Below, piece after piece: positions 1 through 5,472 of a DNA stretch of 6,139 nucleotides (position 1 is its first letter; every line of letters begins with the position of its first letter). The notes under the pieces are model-generated. The model made no database searches. It was not told the origin of the DNA and saw nothing but the letters and a program-made list of their open reading frames with translations. Made by a program: the position numbers and the translations under genes. The stretch spans positions 1 through 6,139 of the forward strand of contig DALYJJ010000238.1 of the NCBI GenBank assembly GCA_031969915.1. Direction: 5' to 3'. This DNA comes from DALYJJ01 sp031969915 (GTDB taxonomy: Bacteria; Acidobacteriota; Terriglobia; Bryobacterales; Bryobacteraceae).

Positions 1-241
1 CCACGCGCCGGGCGAAGGCGCGCCGCGGCCATGCCCGCACTTCCCTGCTTTCAAAACGGCAGGCGCCGCTGTAGCTGTCCCGCAGCCCGGCCATAACGTT
101 CAGCAGGGTGGACTTGCCCGCCCCGTTCGGTCCCGCCACCGACACCAGTCCCGGGGCGTCGAACCGCAGGGACACCCCGTGGAGCACCTCGCGCTCACCG
201 TAGCGCATGCCCGCCGTCTCCAGCGCGTAGCCGAAGCTCAA
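1..241 (-). CDS. ABC transporter ATP-binding protein, BtuD-like, C-terminus cut off by window edge
   Basis: Only the first 80 codons are present. They read as the N-terminal nucleotide-binding domain of an ABC ATPase: an opening strand LETAGMRYGEREVL (residues 7-20), then Walker A GPNGAGKST at residues 37-45, with K43 and S44 contacting ATP phosphates in this family. The Q-loop, signature motif and Walker B lie outside the window. The preferred start is TTG at 241: it overlaps the btuF stop as TTGA and has GGAGG at 249-253 with a 7-nt spacer. An ATG at 206-208 would remove the first conserved strand. The riboswitch and the BtuF-like gene ahead of it imply a corrinoid importer ATPase energising uptake at the inner membrane. 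The permease gene is not between them, so it should lie beyond the left edge. Similar siderophore or haem ATPases cannot be told apart on this fragment alone. Confidence 0.9.
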   Translation of the reverse strand, partial: MSFGYALETAGMRYGEREVLHGVSLRFDAPGLVSVAGPNGAGKSTLLNVMAGLRDSYSGACRFESREVRAWPRRAFARRV

Positions 242-1098
242 AAGGAGGCCTCCGGGTGCAGCATGCGGGCGAATGCCTCAGCGGCTTCCACCACGCGCGG
301 GCCGGGGACCACGAAGATGTCGGCGGCCACGGCGAACACGGCGTGATTGCGGACGGCTGAAAGCCGTTTCTGGCGGCTCCAAAGAGAGACCACCATGCGC
401 TTGTGATCGTCCGTGACCCCGACCGTCTGCGCCATGTCTCCCATGTCCACGATCACTTCCGGGTTGCGGGCCAGTATCTCCTCGAGCGAAACGCTCGGGT
501 ACGGCGCCACCGAGTCCCGGAAGATGTTCTGGCCGCCGGCGATTTCGATGATCTCGTTCAAGTAGGACGCCCTGCCCACGGCGACGATCCCGTCGAGCGA
601 TCCGGGGTTGCGGCCCACCACAAACATGATCCTGCGGGCCGGGAGCTTCGCGGCGCGCTCACGCAGCGTCTTCAAGCGCCGGTCGAGCCCCGCGGCGAGC
701 GCCGCGGCCTGCCCGGCGCGTCCGGTGGCGGCGCCGACTTCGTGAAGCGCTTCGAAAATCCCCGCCACGCTGTCGTGCTCCAGTTCGAGCGCCCGGACGC
801 CCAGTTTCTCCAGCCGCTCCGCCAGCGGGACAGGGTTGTTGTGCAGGATGACGAGGTGCGGCTTGAGCGCCAGGATGGTCTCCAGGTCGGGGCGAAGGAA
901 CGTGCCGACCTTGGCGATGGCCTTGGCCTGTTCGGGATAGTTGCAGAAAGTGGAAACGCCGACCACGCGATCGCCCAGGCCCAGCGCGAAAAGCATCTCC
1001 GTTACGCTGGGGGCGGTGGAAACGATGCGGGTGGGAGGACCGGAAGCCCCCGCCGCGACGCCGCCGGCCAGGGCCATACAGAACAGGATCGATCGCAC
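238..1098 (-). CDS. btuF: Corrinoid (vitamin B12) ABC transporter substrate-binding protein, BtuF-like
   Basis: A 286-residue periplasmic binding protein of the BtuF/FecB class (Peripla_BP_2 fold), expected to bind a corrinoid and hand it to a BtuCD-type importer. Residues 1-20 form a signal peptide (hydrophobic core ILFCMALAGGVAAGA, small residues before PPTRIV). No lipobox is evident, so it is probably soluble. Family motifs: RIVSTAPSVTEMLFALGLGD (24-43), VGVSTFCNYP (46-55), PDLETILALKPHLVI (70-84), YPSVSLEEILARNPEVIV (200-217) and VPGPRVVEAAEAFA (264-277). Glutamates near 73 and 206/207 sit where E. coli BtuF uses glutamates to dock on BtuC; this correspondence is inferred. The start is GTG with GGGAG (1107-1111) 8 nt upstream. 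The reading frame stays open to 1284, but those codons are riboswitch RNA. The preceding riboswitch argues for corrinoid rather than iron-siderophore substrate. Confidence 0.9.
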   Translation of the reverse strand: MRSILFCMALAGGVAAGASGPPTRIVSTAPSVTEMLFALGLGDRVVGVSTFCNYPEQAKAIAKVGTFLRPDLETILALKPHLVILHNNPVPLAERLEKLGVRALELEHDSVAGIFEALHEVGAATGRAGQAAALAAGLDRRLKTLRERAAKLPARRIMFVVGRNPGSLDGIVAVGRASYLNEIIEIAGGQNIFRDSVAPYPSVSLEEILARNPEVIVDMGDMAQTVGVTDDHKRMVVSLWSRQKRLSAVRNHAVFAVAADIFVVPGPRVVEAAEAFARMLHPEASF

Positions 1099-1102
1099 GC
1101 GA

Positions 1103-1119
1103 CGTTCTCCCTCGGAACG
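1103..1119 (-). promoter_or_regulatory. Small hairpin holding the btuF Shine-Dalgarno (candidate expression platform)
   Basis: On the minus strand CGTTC (1115-1119) and GAACG (1103-1107) form a 5-bp stem around the 7-nt loop CGAGGGA (1108-1114). The Shine-Dalgarno GGGAG (1107-1111) spans loop and stem, 8 nt before the GTG at 1098. Cobalamin riboswitches often end in a hairpin whose loop contacts the aptamer, and this is the only hairpin in the correct place. The stem is short, so its stability is uncertain. The pairing is read from sequence; its role is inferred. Confidence 0.5.
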
Positions 1120-1136
1120 CACAGCGGTTTTGGTCG

Positions 1137-1290
1137 GGGGCCGGTATCCTGACTCGTGGCGCCCTGAGATGCGTTCGCCTTCCAGCGGTATGCCGTGACG
1201 AACGCGGCGTTTCAGCCACTTACAGTTGCGGGGCAGTGGCGGCTTTGCACCGCCTTCCCGGCAGTTCCCTGCCGCGGTGTTCAAAACTTA
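1137..1290 (-). ncRNA. Cobalamin riboswitch controlling btuF
   Basis: Read on the minus strand, this leader carries the conserved cobalamin aptamer blocks in order: CAGGGAAC (about 1264-1271), GGCGGTGCAAAGCCGCC, CTGCCCCGCAACTGTAAG, a TGGAAGGCG block, and the B12 box GAGTCAGGATACCGGCC (1139-1155). A 7-bp stem pairs 1171-1177 with 1199-1205 (GCGTTCG/CGAACGC). CCGC and GTGG flank the AACTGTAA loop. GTTTTG (1282-1287) can pair with CAAAAC (1127-1132), possibly an outer closing helix. The RNA should bind adenosyl- or methylcobalamin and lower btuF expression when corrinoid is plentiful. About 38 nt separate the B12 box from the GTG start and no U-tract terminator is visible, so translational control is more likely than attenuation. 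Edges are approximate to about 10 nt. Confidence 0.95.
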
Positions 1291-1292
1291 AG

Positions 1293-1334
1293 AAGCGGCT
1301 CCCTGGCGCTCACACGAACGCCAGAAAGCCGCTT
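1293..1334 (-). other. Long interrupted stem-loop between the Rrf2 gene and the riboswitch
   Basis: AAGCGGCT (1293-1300) pairs with AGCCGCTT (1327-1334), and inside it CTGGCG (1303-1308) pairs with CGCCAG (1319-1324). This gives 14 bp with a 2x2 internal loop and a 10-nt apical loop. On the minus strand it is followed by CTTAAGTTTT, a poor U-tract. It could be a weak terminator for the Rrf2 gene. However, the best promoter for the B12 operon lies just upstream of it, so it would also be the first structure at the 5' end of the riboswitch transcript. I cannot choose between these roles from sequence. Confidence 0.5.
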
Positions 1335-1336
1335 CG

Positions 1337-1345
1337 AGTATAGCA
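1337..1345 (-). promoter_or_regulatory. Extended -10 promoter element for the riboswitch-btuF transcript
   Basis: The minus strand reads TGCTATACT: a TATACT hexamer (5 of 6 matches to TATAAT) preceded by the TGn extended -10 motif. Extended -10 promoters need little -35 sequence, and no good TTGACA match lies about 17 nt upstream. The predicted start is near 1330, about 40 nt before the riboswitch begins. The element sits 10 nt past the stop of the Rrf2 gene, which would make the B12 operon an independent transcription unit. Confidence 0.6.
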
Positions 1346-1355
1346 CTCACCCGAG

Positions 1356-1877
1356 CTACGAGACTCCTGCGTGGACCGGCTCGTCCAGCGTCAGGGGTGG
1401 ACCGTTTTGCCCGATCTCAAAGACCAACCGTTTCCTCCCATCCAGGAACGTGGCCATCTCCCGCTCGGTCTGAAGGAGATCCCTCAGAGTTGTTTTGCTC
1501 AACACGCCATCGAGCAATTGTTGCATTGTGCCCCAAAGTTGGCGCAGGGAGCAGTCCGTGGTGTGAGTGCACTCCTTCTCGAGCCCGGCGTGTCTTTCGC
1601 AAAAGTGGGACCCGAAAAAGTTGCCGCCCAACAGGTTCAGAACCTGACTAACCGTGATCTGATCCGCGGGACGAGCGAGGGTGTAACCCCCCGCCTGGCC
1701 ACGAACGCTTTGCACCATTCCGCCTAGACGCAGGAGTCGCATCAGCTTGGCGACATTGGGGATGGAAAGTCCTTCGGCACGACTGATTTCCGGAATACTA
1801 CGGCTTTCTCCTTCGCCACATCGTGCCATGTGAAGAAGGCAACGAAGCCCGTATTCTTCCTGCGCGCTCAACTTCAT
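1356..1877 (-). CDS. Rrf2-family transcriptional regulator with three cysteines (putative Fe-S sensor)
   Basis: This 173-residue protein has the Rrf2/IscR/NsrR architecture. It opens MKLSAQEEYGLRCLLHMA, followed by a winged helix-turn-helix (about 27-55: SIPEISRAEGLSIPNVAKLM) and the wing RGQAGGYTLARP (59-70). A linker carries C93, C103 and C109 (spacing C-X9-C-X5-C), then a dimerisation helix from about 110. IscR uses C-X5-C-X5-C and NsrR C-X7-C-X5-C to hold an Fe-S cluster, so cluster binding is likely here although the first gap is longer. The tail after 150 is an extension compared with the usual 135-165 residues. The ATG at 1877 is chosen because the family motif begins exactly there; an upstream ATG at 1922 adds 15 residues with no similarity. 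No good Shine-Dalgarno precedes it. No Fe-S assembly genes are adjacent, so its targets are unknown; repression and redox, iron or NO sensing are family inferences. Confidence 0.88.
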   Translation of the reverse strand: MKLSAQEEYGLRCLLHMARCGEGESRSIPEISRAEGLSIPNVAKLMRLLRLGGMVQSVRGQAGGYTLARPADQITVSQVLNLLGGNFFGSHFCERHAGLEKECTHTTDCSLRQLWGTMQQLLDGVLSKTTLRDLLQTEREMATFLDGRKRLVFEIGQNGPPLTLDEPVHAGVS

Positions 1878-1884
1878 GCCTGCA

Positions 1885-1890
1885 ATTGTA
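1885..1890 (-). promoter_or_regulatory. -10 hexamer TACAAT, 7 nt before the Rrf2 ATG
   Basis: The minus strand reads TACAAT, then TGCAGGC, then the ATG at 1877. The hexamer matches TATAAT at 5 of 6 positions and would place transcription start at or next to the A of the start codon. The only Shine-Dalgarno-like string (GGGAG) lies immediately upstream of the hexamer, 13 nt from the ATG, too far to act normally. No good -35 lies at 17 nt; TTGTCA is present but only 13 nt upstream. Confidence 0.45.
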
Positions 1891-1920
1891 CTCCCAATCT
1901 GCCTGACAAGATACAAGAAC

Positions 1921-1940
1921 ATTTGCAGATATGCGCAAAT
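1921..1940. promoter_or_regulatory. 20-bp imperfect palindrome, candidate operator in the divergent rrf2-glgP region
   Basis: ATTTGC and GCAAAT arms (6 bp each) flank an 8-bp centre, with a further central A/T match, so 16 of 20 positions are symmetric. Its AT-rich character stands out from the GC-rich surroundings. Rrf2-family proteins bind AT-rich dyads as dimers and often regulate themselves, so autoregulation is reasonable. It is centred about 53 bp upstream of the Rrf2 ATG and 200 bp upstream of the glgP ATG. No binding is shown by sequence alone. Confidence 0.4.
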
Positions 1941-2036
1941 CTTTTTCTCGGCATCCCGGCAAGAGCACTATTTTTCATGCACTTAGCTGGCGATCTCAAC
2001 TTCCGGCGCAATCTGCATCTCCACGGGCATCTACTT

Positions 2037-2101
2037 GGTTGGTACTATGCAACCGATAGTCTCAGTGCCGCCCTGGCGCGGCAGCCTGCCCGCGACGGCA
2101 G
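2037..2101 (+). other. Structured GC-rich region upstream of glgP
   Basis: Several short inverted repeats are packed here. GGTTG (2037-2041) pairs with CAACC (2050-2054). ACTAT (2044-2048) pairs with ATAGT (2056-2060), overlapping the first. TGCCGC (2066-2071) and GCGGCA (2078-2083) form a 6-bp hairpin. CTGCC (2086-2090) and GGCAG (2097-2101) form a second. TGCCG (2066-2070) could instead pair with CGGCA (2096-2100). If transcribed it would be a folded leader about 30-95 nt ahead of the glgP ATG. No promoter could be placed confidently for glgP, and the rest of 1941-2130 shows nothing else I can support. Confidence 0.25.
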
Positions 2102-2130
2102 CTTTGGTATCGTAAGAGTACACAAACGAG

Positions 2131-4674
2131 ATGCCTTTCCAGATTCAACCGCTTCGGGAGTTCCTTGTCAGTCCGGCGCTGCCACCGGCATTGGGCCGCT
2201 TGGGTGAGCTCGCCCACAACCTGATGTGGACTTGGGATCACAACATTCGGAGTTTGTTCCGGAGGCTGGACCCGGTTCTGTGGAAGGCCTGCGTCCACAA
2301 CCCGGTTTTGATGCTCGGGCGACTGCCGCAGGCGACTCTGGAGAAAGCGGCGGCGGACCCGCGGTTCGTAGCGCTGTACCGGCGGGCCTGTGAACGCTTC
2401 GACGGCTACATGAGCCAGAAGAGCGACTCGGGCGGGCGGCTGATCGCATACTTCTCGATGGAGTACGGTCTCAACGAGAGCCTGGCGATTTACTCCGGCG
2501 GATTGGGCGTTCTCTCCGGCGACCACACGAAGGCGTCGAGCGACGCGGACATCCCGCTGGTGGCGGTGGGCTTGCTGTACCAGAAAGGCTACCTGCAACA
2601 GCTTCTGAACCCGGACGGCTGGCAGCAGGAGCGGTACCCGGTCAACGACTTCTACACGTGGCCGGTGAAACCGGTGAAGGACAAGGACGGCAACGACCTC
2701 CGCGTGACCGTGCGGCTGCCGGGCGGGCCGCTGCACATCAAAGTGTGGCGGATGGACATCGGGCGGATCGGGTTGTACCTGCTCGACACGAACATCGCCG
2801 AAAACGAGAGCCCGGACTATCGCGATATCACCGACCAGTTATACGGGGGCGACATCCATACGCGCATCCGGCAGGAGATCGTGCTGGGCATCGGTGGCAT
2901 TCGCGCGCTGAAGGCGATGGGGTACCAGCCGACCGTCTTCCACATGAACGAAGGGCATTCGGCGTTCCTCGCCGTGGAGCGCATCCGCTGGTTGATGAAG
3001 GAGCACAATCTCTCCTTCGAAGAAGCCTACGACGCAACCCGGCAGAACAACGTGTTCACCACCCACACCTCGGTGCCCGCGGGCATCGACTTGTTCGATC
3101 CGGGCCTGGTCTACGACTACTTCCACGAGTATTGCCGCGAGGCCGGAATCACCTTCGACCAGTTGCTCTCGCTCGGGCGGCGCAGCCCGCATGACGTGCA
3201 TGAGCGGTTCTCGATGGCGATTCTGGCCATCAAGGCCTCGTCGTACCGGAACGCGGTGAGCCGGCTGCACCGGTTCGTTTCGCAGGAGATGTGGCAGGAT
3301 CTGTGGCCGAAGCTGCCGGTGTGGGAAGTCCCGATCACGTCGGTGACCAACGGCGTTCACCTGCCGAGTTGGCTGAACGGCGACCTGGCGCTGCTCTATG
3401 ACCAGTACCTGCAGCCCGACTGGCGGGACCGCTACATGGACAACGGCACCTGGGACCTGGTGAAGGACATCCCGGCGGGCGAGTTGTGGGAGGCGCACAA
3501 GCGGCGCAAGCGGCGCCTGATCGCGTTTGTGCGCGAGCGTGTGCTGGCGTCGGCGATGGAGCGCAAGGCCTCGGCGGCGGAGATGCGGCGCCTGTCCGAC
3601 GTGCTCGACCCGGACGCATTCACGATCGGCTTCTCGCGGCGGTTTGCCACCTACAAGCGCGCCACCTTGCTGTTCCGCGACGTGGCGCGATTGAAGAAGC
3701 TGATGAACAACCCGAAGATGCCGGTGCAGATCATCATCGCCGGCAAGGCGCATCCCAAGGATCATCCGGGCAAGACGCTGATCCGGGAAATTGTCCAGTT
3801 GTCGCGCGATCCGGAGTTCGCCAAGCGCCTGGTGTTCCTGGAAGACTACGACATGCAGGTGGCCCGCGAACTGGTGCAGGCCGTCGATATCTGGCTCAAC
3901 AACCCGCGCCGGGGCGAGGAAGCGTGCGGCACCAGCGGCATGAAGGCGGGCATCAACGGCGTTCTCAACCTCAGTATTCTCGACGGCTGGTTCGACGAGG
4001 CATACGAGTACTCCGGCGGGTGGGCGATCGGAGACCGCGAGCCGTATAGCGAAGACCAGGACGAGATCCACGCGACCGCGATCCTCTCGCTGCTGGAGAA
4101 CGAAATCGTTCCGATGTACTTTGAGAGCCGCGACGAGGGCGTGCCGGTGGAGTGGATGGAACGCGTCCGCCAGAGCCTGCTTCGGCTGAGCCCGCAGTTC
4201 AATTCACAGCGTATGATCGGCGAGTACATGAGCCAGTTGTACGAGCCCGCCCACATGGCCTACGTCGAGGCCGCGAAGAAGAACTTCCAGGCCGCGCGGG
4301 AACGGACTCAGTGGCAGGCGAACGTGAACCGGGTTTGGGAGAATGTCCGGTTCGTCGATCTCGGCCCCGGGCCGGAGCGGGCGCTGATCAGCGGGCGGCC
4401 GATCTCAATCCGGGCCGCCGTAGACCTGAGCGGACTGTCGCCCAGCGACGTGCGCGTGGAGGCGGTGGTGGGGCGCGTCGGTCCCAGCGGAACGCTCGAG
4501 GAAACCACCGTATTCACGCTGCCGCCCAGCGAACAGCGCGAAGGCGTGTGGGTGTTCGGCAAGGAGTTTGTGCCGCACCAGACGGGCCGGCTTGGCTACT
4601 CGCTGCGCGTGAGTCCGAACCACTACGACGACCCCTTGACGCGGCCCTGCAACGCTCCGCTGAAGTGGGGGTAA
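2131..4674 (+). CDS. glgP: Alpha-glucan (glycogen/maltodextrin) phosphorylase, GT35 family
   Basis: This 847-residue enzyme should cleave alpha-1,4-glucans with phosphate, releasing glucose-1-phosphate in the cytoplasm. Residues about 10-115 match the N-terminal DUF3417 domain of the archaeal/bacterial phosphorylase subfamily (LPPALGRLGELAHNLMWTWD). The GT35 catalytic core follows: YFSMEYGLNESLAIYSGGLG, FHMNEGHSAF (270-279), FTTHTSVPAG, TNGVH (406-410), GFSRRFATYKRA (500-511) and CGTSGMKAGINGVLNLSILD. K605 in GTSGMK is the expected pyridoxal-phosphate lysine. The last 130 or so residues form an extra beta-rich-looking domain (VRFVDLGPGPE onward) seen in the long members of this subfamily. The ATG at 2131 starts just before the conserved N-terminus; the Shine-Dalgarno is weak. 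The gene stands alone and converges with the YCII gene 22 bp away; no other glycogen genes are in the window. No residue loss or frameshift was seen. Confidence 0.95.
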   Translation: MPFQIQPLREFLVSPALPPALGRLGELAHNLMWTWDHNIRSLFRRLDPVLWKACVHNPVLMLGRLPQATLEKAAADPRFVALYRRACERFDGYMSQKSDSGGRLIAYFSMEYGLNESLAIYSGGLGVLSGDHTKASSDADIPLVAVGLLYQKGYLQQLLNPDGWQQERYPVNDFYTWPVKPVKDKDGNDLRVTVRLPGGPLHIKVWRMDIGRIGLYLLDTNIAENESPDYRDITDQLYGGDIHTRIRQEIVLGIGGIRALKAMGYQPTVFHMNEGHSAFLAVERIRWLMKEHNLSFEEAYDATRQNNVFTTHTSVPAGIDLFDPGLVYDYFHEYCREAGITFDQLLSLGRRSPHDVHERFSMAILAIKASSYRNAVSRLHRFVSQEMWQDLWPKLPVWEVPITSVTNGVHLPSWLNGDLALLYDQYLQPDWRDRYMDNGTWDLVKDIPAGELWEAHKRRKRRLIAFVRERVLASAMERKASAAEMRRLSDVLDPDAFTIGFSRRFATYKRATLLFRDVARLKKLMNNPKMPVQIIIAGKAHPKDHPGKTLIREIVQLSRDPEFAKRLVFLEDYDMQVARELVQAVDIWLNNPRRGEEACGTSGMKAGINGVLNLSILDGWFDEAYEYSGGWAIGDREPYSEDQDEIHATAILSLLENEIVPMYFESRDEGVPVEWMERVRQSLLRLSPQFNSQRMIGEYMSQLYEPAHMAYVEAAKKNFQAARERTQWQANVNRVWENVRFVDLGPGPERALISGRPISIRAAVDLSGLSPSDVRVEAVVGRVGPSGTLEETTVFTLPPSEQREGVWVFGKEFVPHQTGRLGYSLRVSPNHYDDPLTRPCNAPLKWG

Positions 4675-4715
4675 GGCCGCTGGCGGGCGGCGTGGCTCAG
4701 CGCGCCGGAGCGGCC
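4675..4715. terminator. GC-rich inverted repeat between convergent glgP and YCII genes
   Basis: GGCCGCT (4675-4681) directly after the glgP stop pairs with AGCGGCC (4709-4715), and GGCG (4682-4685) can pair with CGCC (4703-4706) after a 2-nt bulge. The right arm lies inside the last codons of the minus-strand YCII gene. No T-tract follows on either strand, so an intrinsic terminator would be atypical. It may slow polymerase, or it may simply reflect GC-rich sequence. Confidence 0.35.
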
Positions 4716-5419
4716 GGCGGGATCACTTCGTTCGCCACCATCCACAACCAGGCGTCCGCCTTGGCGTAGCCTTCGCGCACCAGCGCGTCCTGAGCAACCA
4801 GGGCGGAGGCCTCTTCGAGCGGCATGGCGGAGAAAACGATCAAGCCCAGCGGCCGCGCCGGATCGGTGGGTTGCCCGGGGTCACCAGCAAAACGGCCGCG
4901 CATGCGGGTCTTGCCTTCGCTCTGAAGTGCGGTCATGCGGCTATCGTGTTCGCGGATCAGTTCGGCCGGACCCGCCCCCTGCCATTTCGCCGTGGGCCGC
5001 AGGATCACGAGCGGGAGGCGAACCATCTCGTACTTCGTCTTCGGGTCCTTTCGGATCTGCGTCATCAGCGGTTCACCCACCCCGTCCGGTCCGTTCAACC
5101 GATGCACCTCGACCGCCAGGCGCTTCTGCTGGACCGCAGGATCCGCCGAGGCCCAGCCCACGGCTTCAGCCATCGAAGAGCAGCGGTAGATCAAAATGCC
5201 GCGCGGCCCTCCCGGCGTCAGGATCGGGCCCGCGGCCAGAAGCTTGCCTTCCATGCCCATCCGTTCCAGGTGGGCCAGATGCTGCTTCTGAATCTCCTGC
5301 GCTTCGGCGTCGGGGATCTGCTTCCGTTCGGCATGAGCGTTCAGGAAGCCGAAACAGTAATTCTCGGCGGCGGCCGGAACGGCGGCGGCAAGGAGAGCCA
5401 GGGCGGCACAGCGCAGCAT
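4697..5419 (-). CDS. Exported protein with two tandem YCII-like domains, function unknown
   Basis: This 240-residue protein starts with a signal peptide (MLRCAALALLAAAVPAAA, probable cleavage after A18 before ENY), so it should be periplasmic or secreted. Two repeats of the YCII alpha/beta (ferredoxin-like dimeric) fold follow. Domain 1 spans about 19-108, with QHLAHLERMGMEGKLLAAGP (46-65) and SADPAVQQ near its end. Domain 2 spans about 129-232, with REHDSRMTALQSEGK (156-170) and QDALVREGY (210-218). H47 and H158 lie where YciI proteins keep a conserved histidine. The partner aspartate usually found after the AGP motif is not obvious in domain 1. No enzymatic role is established for this group and I do not assign one. 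The start could be ATG 5419 or the adjacent GTG 5422; neither has a Shine-Dalgarno. It converges with glgP and diverges from the channel gene. Confidence 0.75.
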   Translation of the reverse strand: MLRCAALALLAAAVPAAAENYCFGFLNAHAERKQIPDAEAQEIQKQHLAHLERMGMEGKLLAAGPILTPGGPRGILIYRCSSMAEAVGWASADPAVQQKRLAVEVHRLNGPDGVGEPLMTQIRKDPKTKYEMVRLPLVILRPTAKWQGAGPAELIREHDSRMTALQSEGKTRMRGRFAGDPGQPTDPARPLGLIVFSAMPLEEASALVAQDALVREGYAKADAWLWMVANEVIPPAAPAR

Positions 5420-5425
5420 CACGCG

Positions 5426-5431
5426 ATTGTA
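5426..5431 (-). promoter_or_regulatory. -10 hexamer TACAAT, 6 nt before the YCII-protein ATG
   Basis: The minus strand reads TACAAT, CGCGTG, ATG (5419). The hexamer matches 5 of 6 consensus positions and its spacing places transcription start at the A of the ATG. No Shine-Dalgarno is seen. The -35 position is purely GC (about 5449-5454) with no TTGACA likeness. Confidence 0.5.
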
Positions 5432-5443
5432 CGACGTGCGGCG

Positions 5444-5453
5444 GGCGGCCGCC
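5444..5453. promoter_or_regulatory. Perfect 10-bp palindrome GGCGGCCGCC midway between two divergent -10 boxes
   Basis: The sequence equals its own reverse complement. Its centre (5448.5) lies within 1 bp of the midpoint (5449) between the -10 hexamers at 5426-5431 and 5467-5472, and it covers or touches the expected -35 position of both promoters. A shared regulator could bind here. GC palindromes arise easily in such GC-rich DNA, so this is tentative. Confidence 0.3.
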
Positions 5454-5466
5454 GAGCGCGCCGCGC

Positions 5467-5472
5467 CATAAT
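5467..5472 (+). promoter_or_regulatory. -10 hexamer CATAAT, 6 nt before the MscS ATG
   Basis: The plus strand reads CATAAT, TTACGC, ATG (5479). Five of six positions match TATAAT, though the mismatch is at the usually strict first T. No Shine-Dalgarno or -35 is present. The arrangement mirrors that of the divergent YCII gene. Confidence 0.45.

Noticed and set aside
403..1152. 249-codon plus-strand frame opposite btuF and part of the riboswitch
   Set aside because: Low-complexity arginine/histidine-rich translation without motifs, antisense to a clear family gene.
1099..1284. N-terminal extension of the btuF frame by 62 codons (ATG at 1284)
   Set aside because: These codons coincide with the conserved cobalamin riboswitch, including its B12 box, and a normal signal peptide with its own Shine-Dalgarno begins at GTG 1098.
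1293..1334. Reading the stem-loop as the intrinsic terminator of the riboswitch expression platform
   Set aside because: It lies upstream (5') of the aptamer on the minus strand, so it cannot be the ligand-responsive terminator.
1899..1908. TTGTCA as the -35 partner of TACAAT upstream of the Rrf2 gene
   Set aside because: The spacer is only 13 nt, well below the usual 16-18 nt, so it is not reported as a promoter element.
1878..1922. Upstream ATG at 1922 for the Rrf2 gene
   Set aside because: The 15 added residues show no family similarity, and the region contains the candidate -10 and abuts the palindrome; the family start motif begins at 1877.
2015..2032. Direct repeat GCATCT at 2015-2020 and 2027-2032
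   Set aside because: Two six-base copies 12 nt apart are too short to distinguish from chance, with no promoter nearby to give them meaning.
1830..2207. 125-codon plus-strand frame running across the rrf2-glgP intergenic region into glgP
   Set aside because: It overlaps the start of the Rrf2 gene antisense and the glgP start out of frame, with no Shine-Dalgarno, motif or plausible domain.
2839..4071. 410-codon open frame on the minus strand inside glgP
   Set aside because: The translation is rich in R, H, V and Q with no recognisable motif, and lies antisense to the strongly conserved phosphorylase; it is a GC-rich shadow frame.
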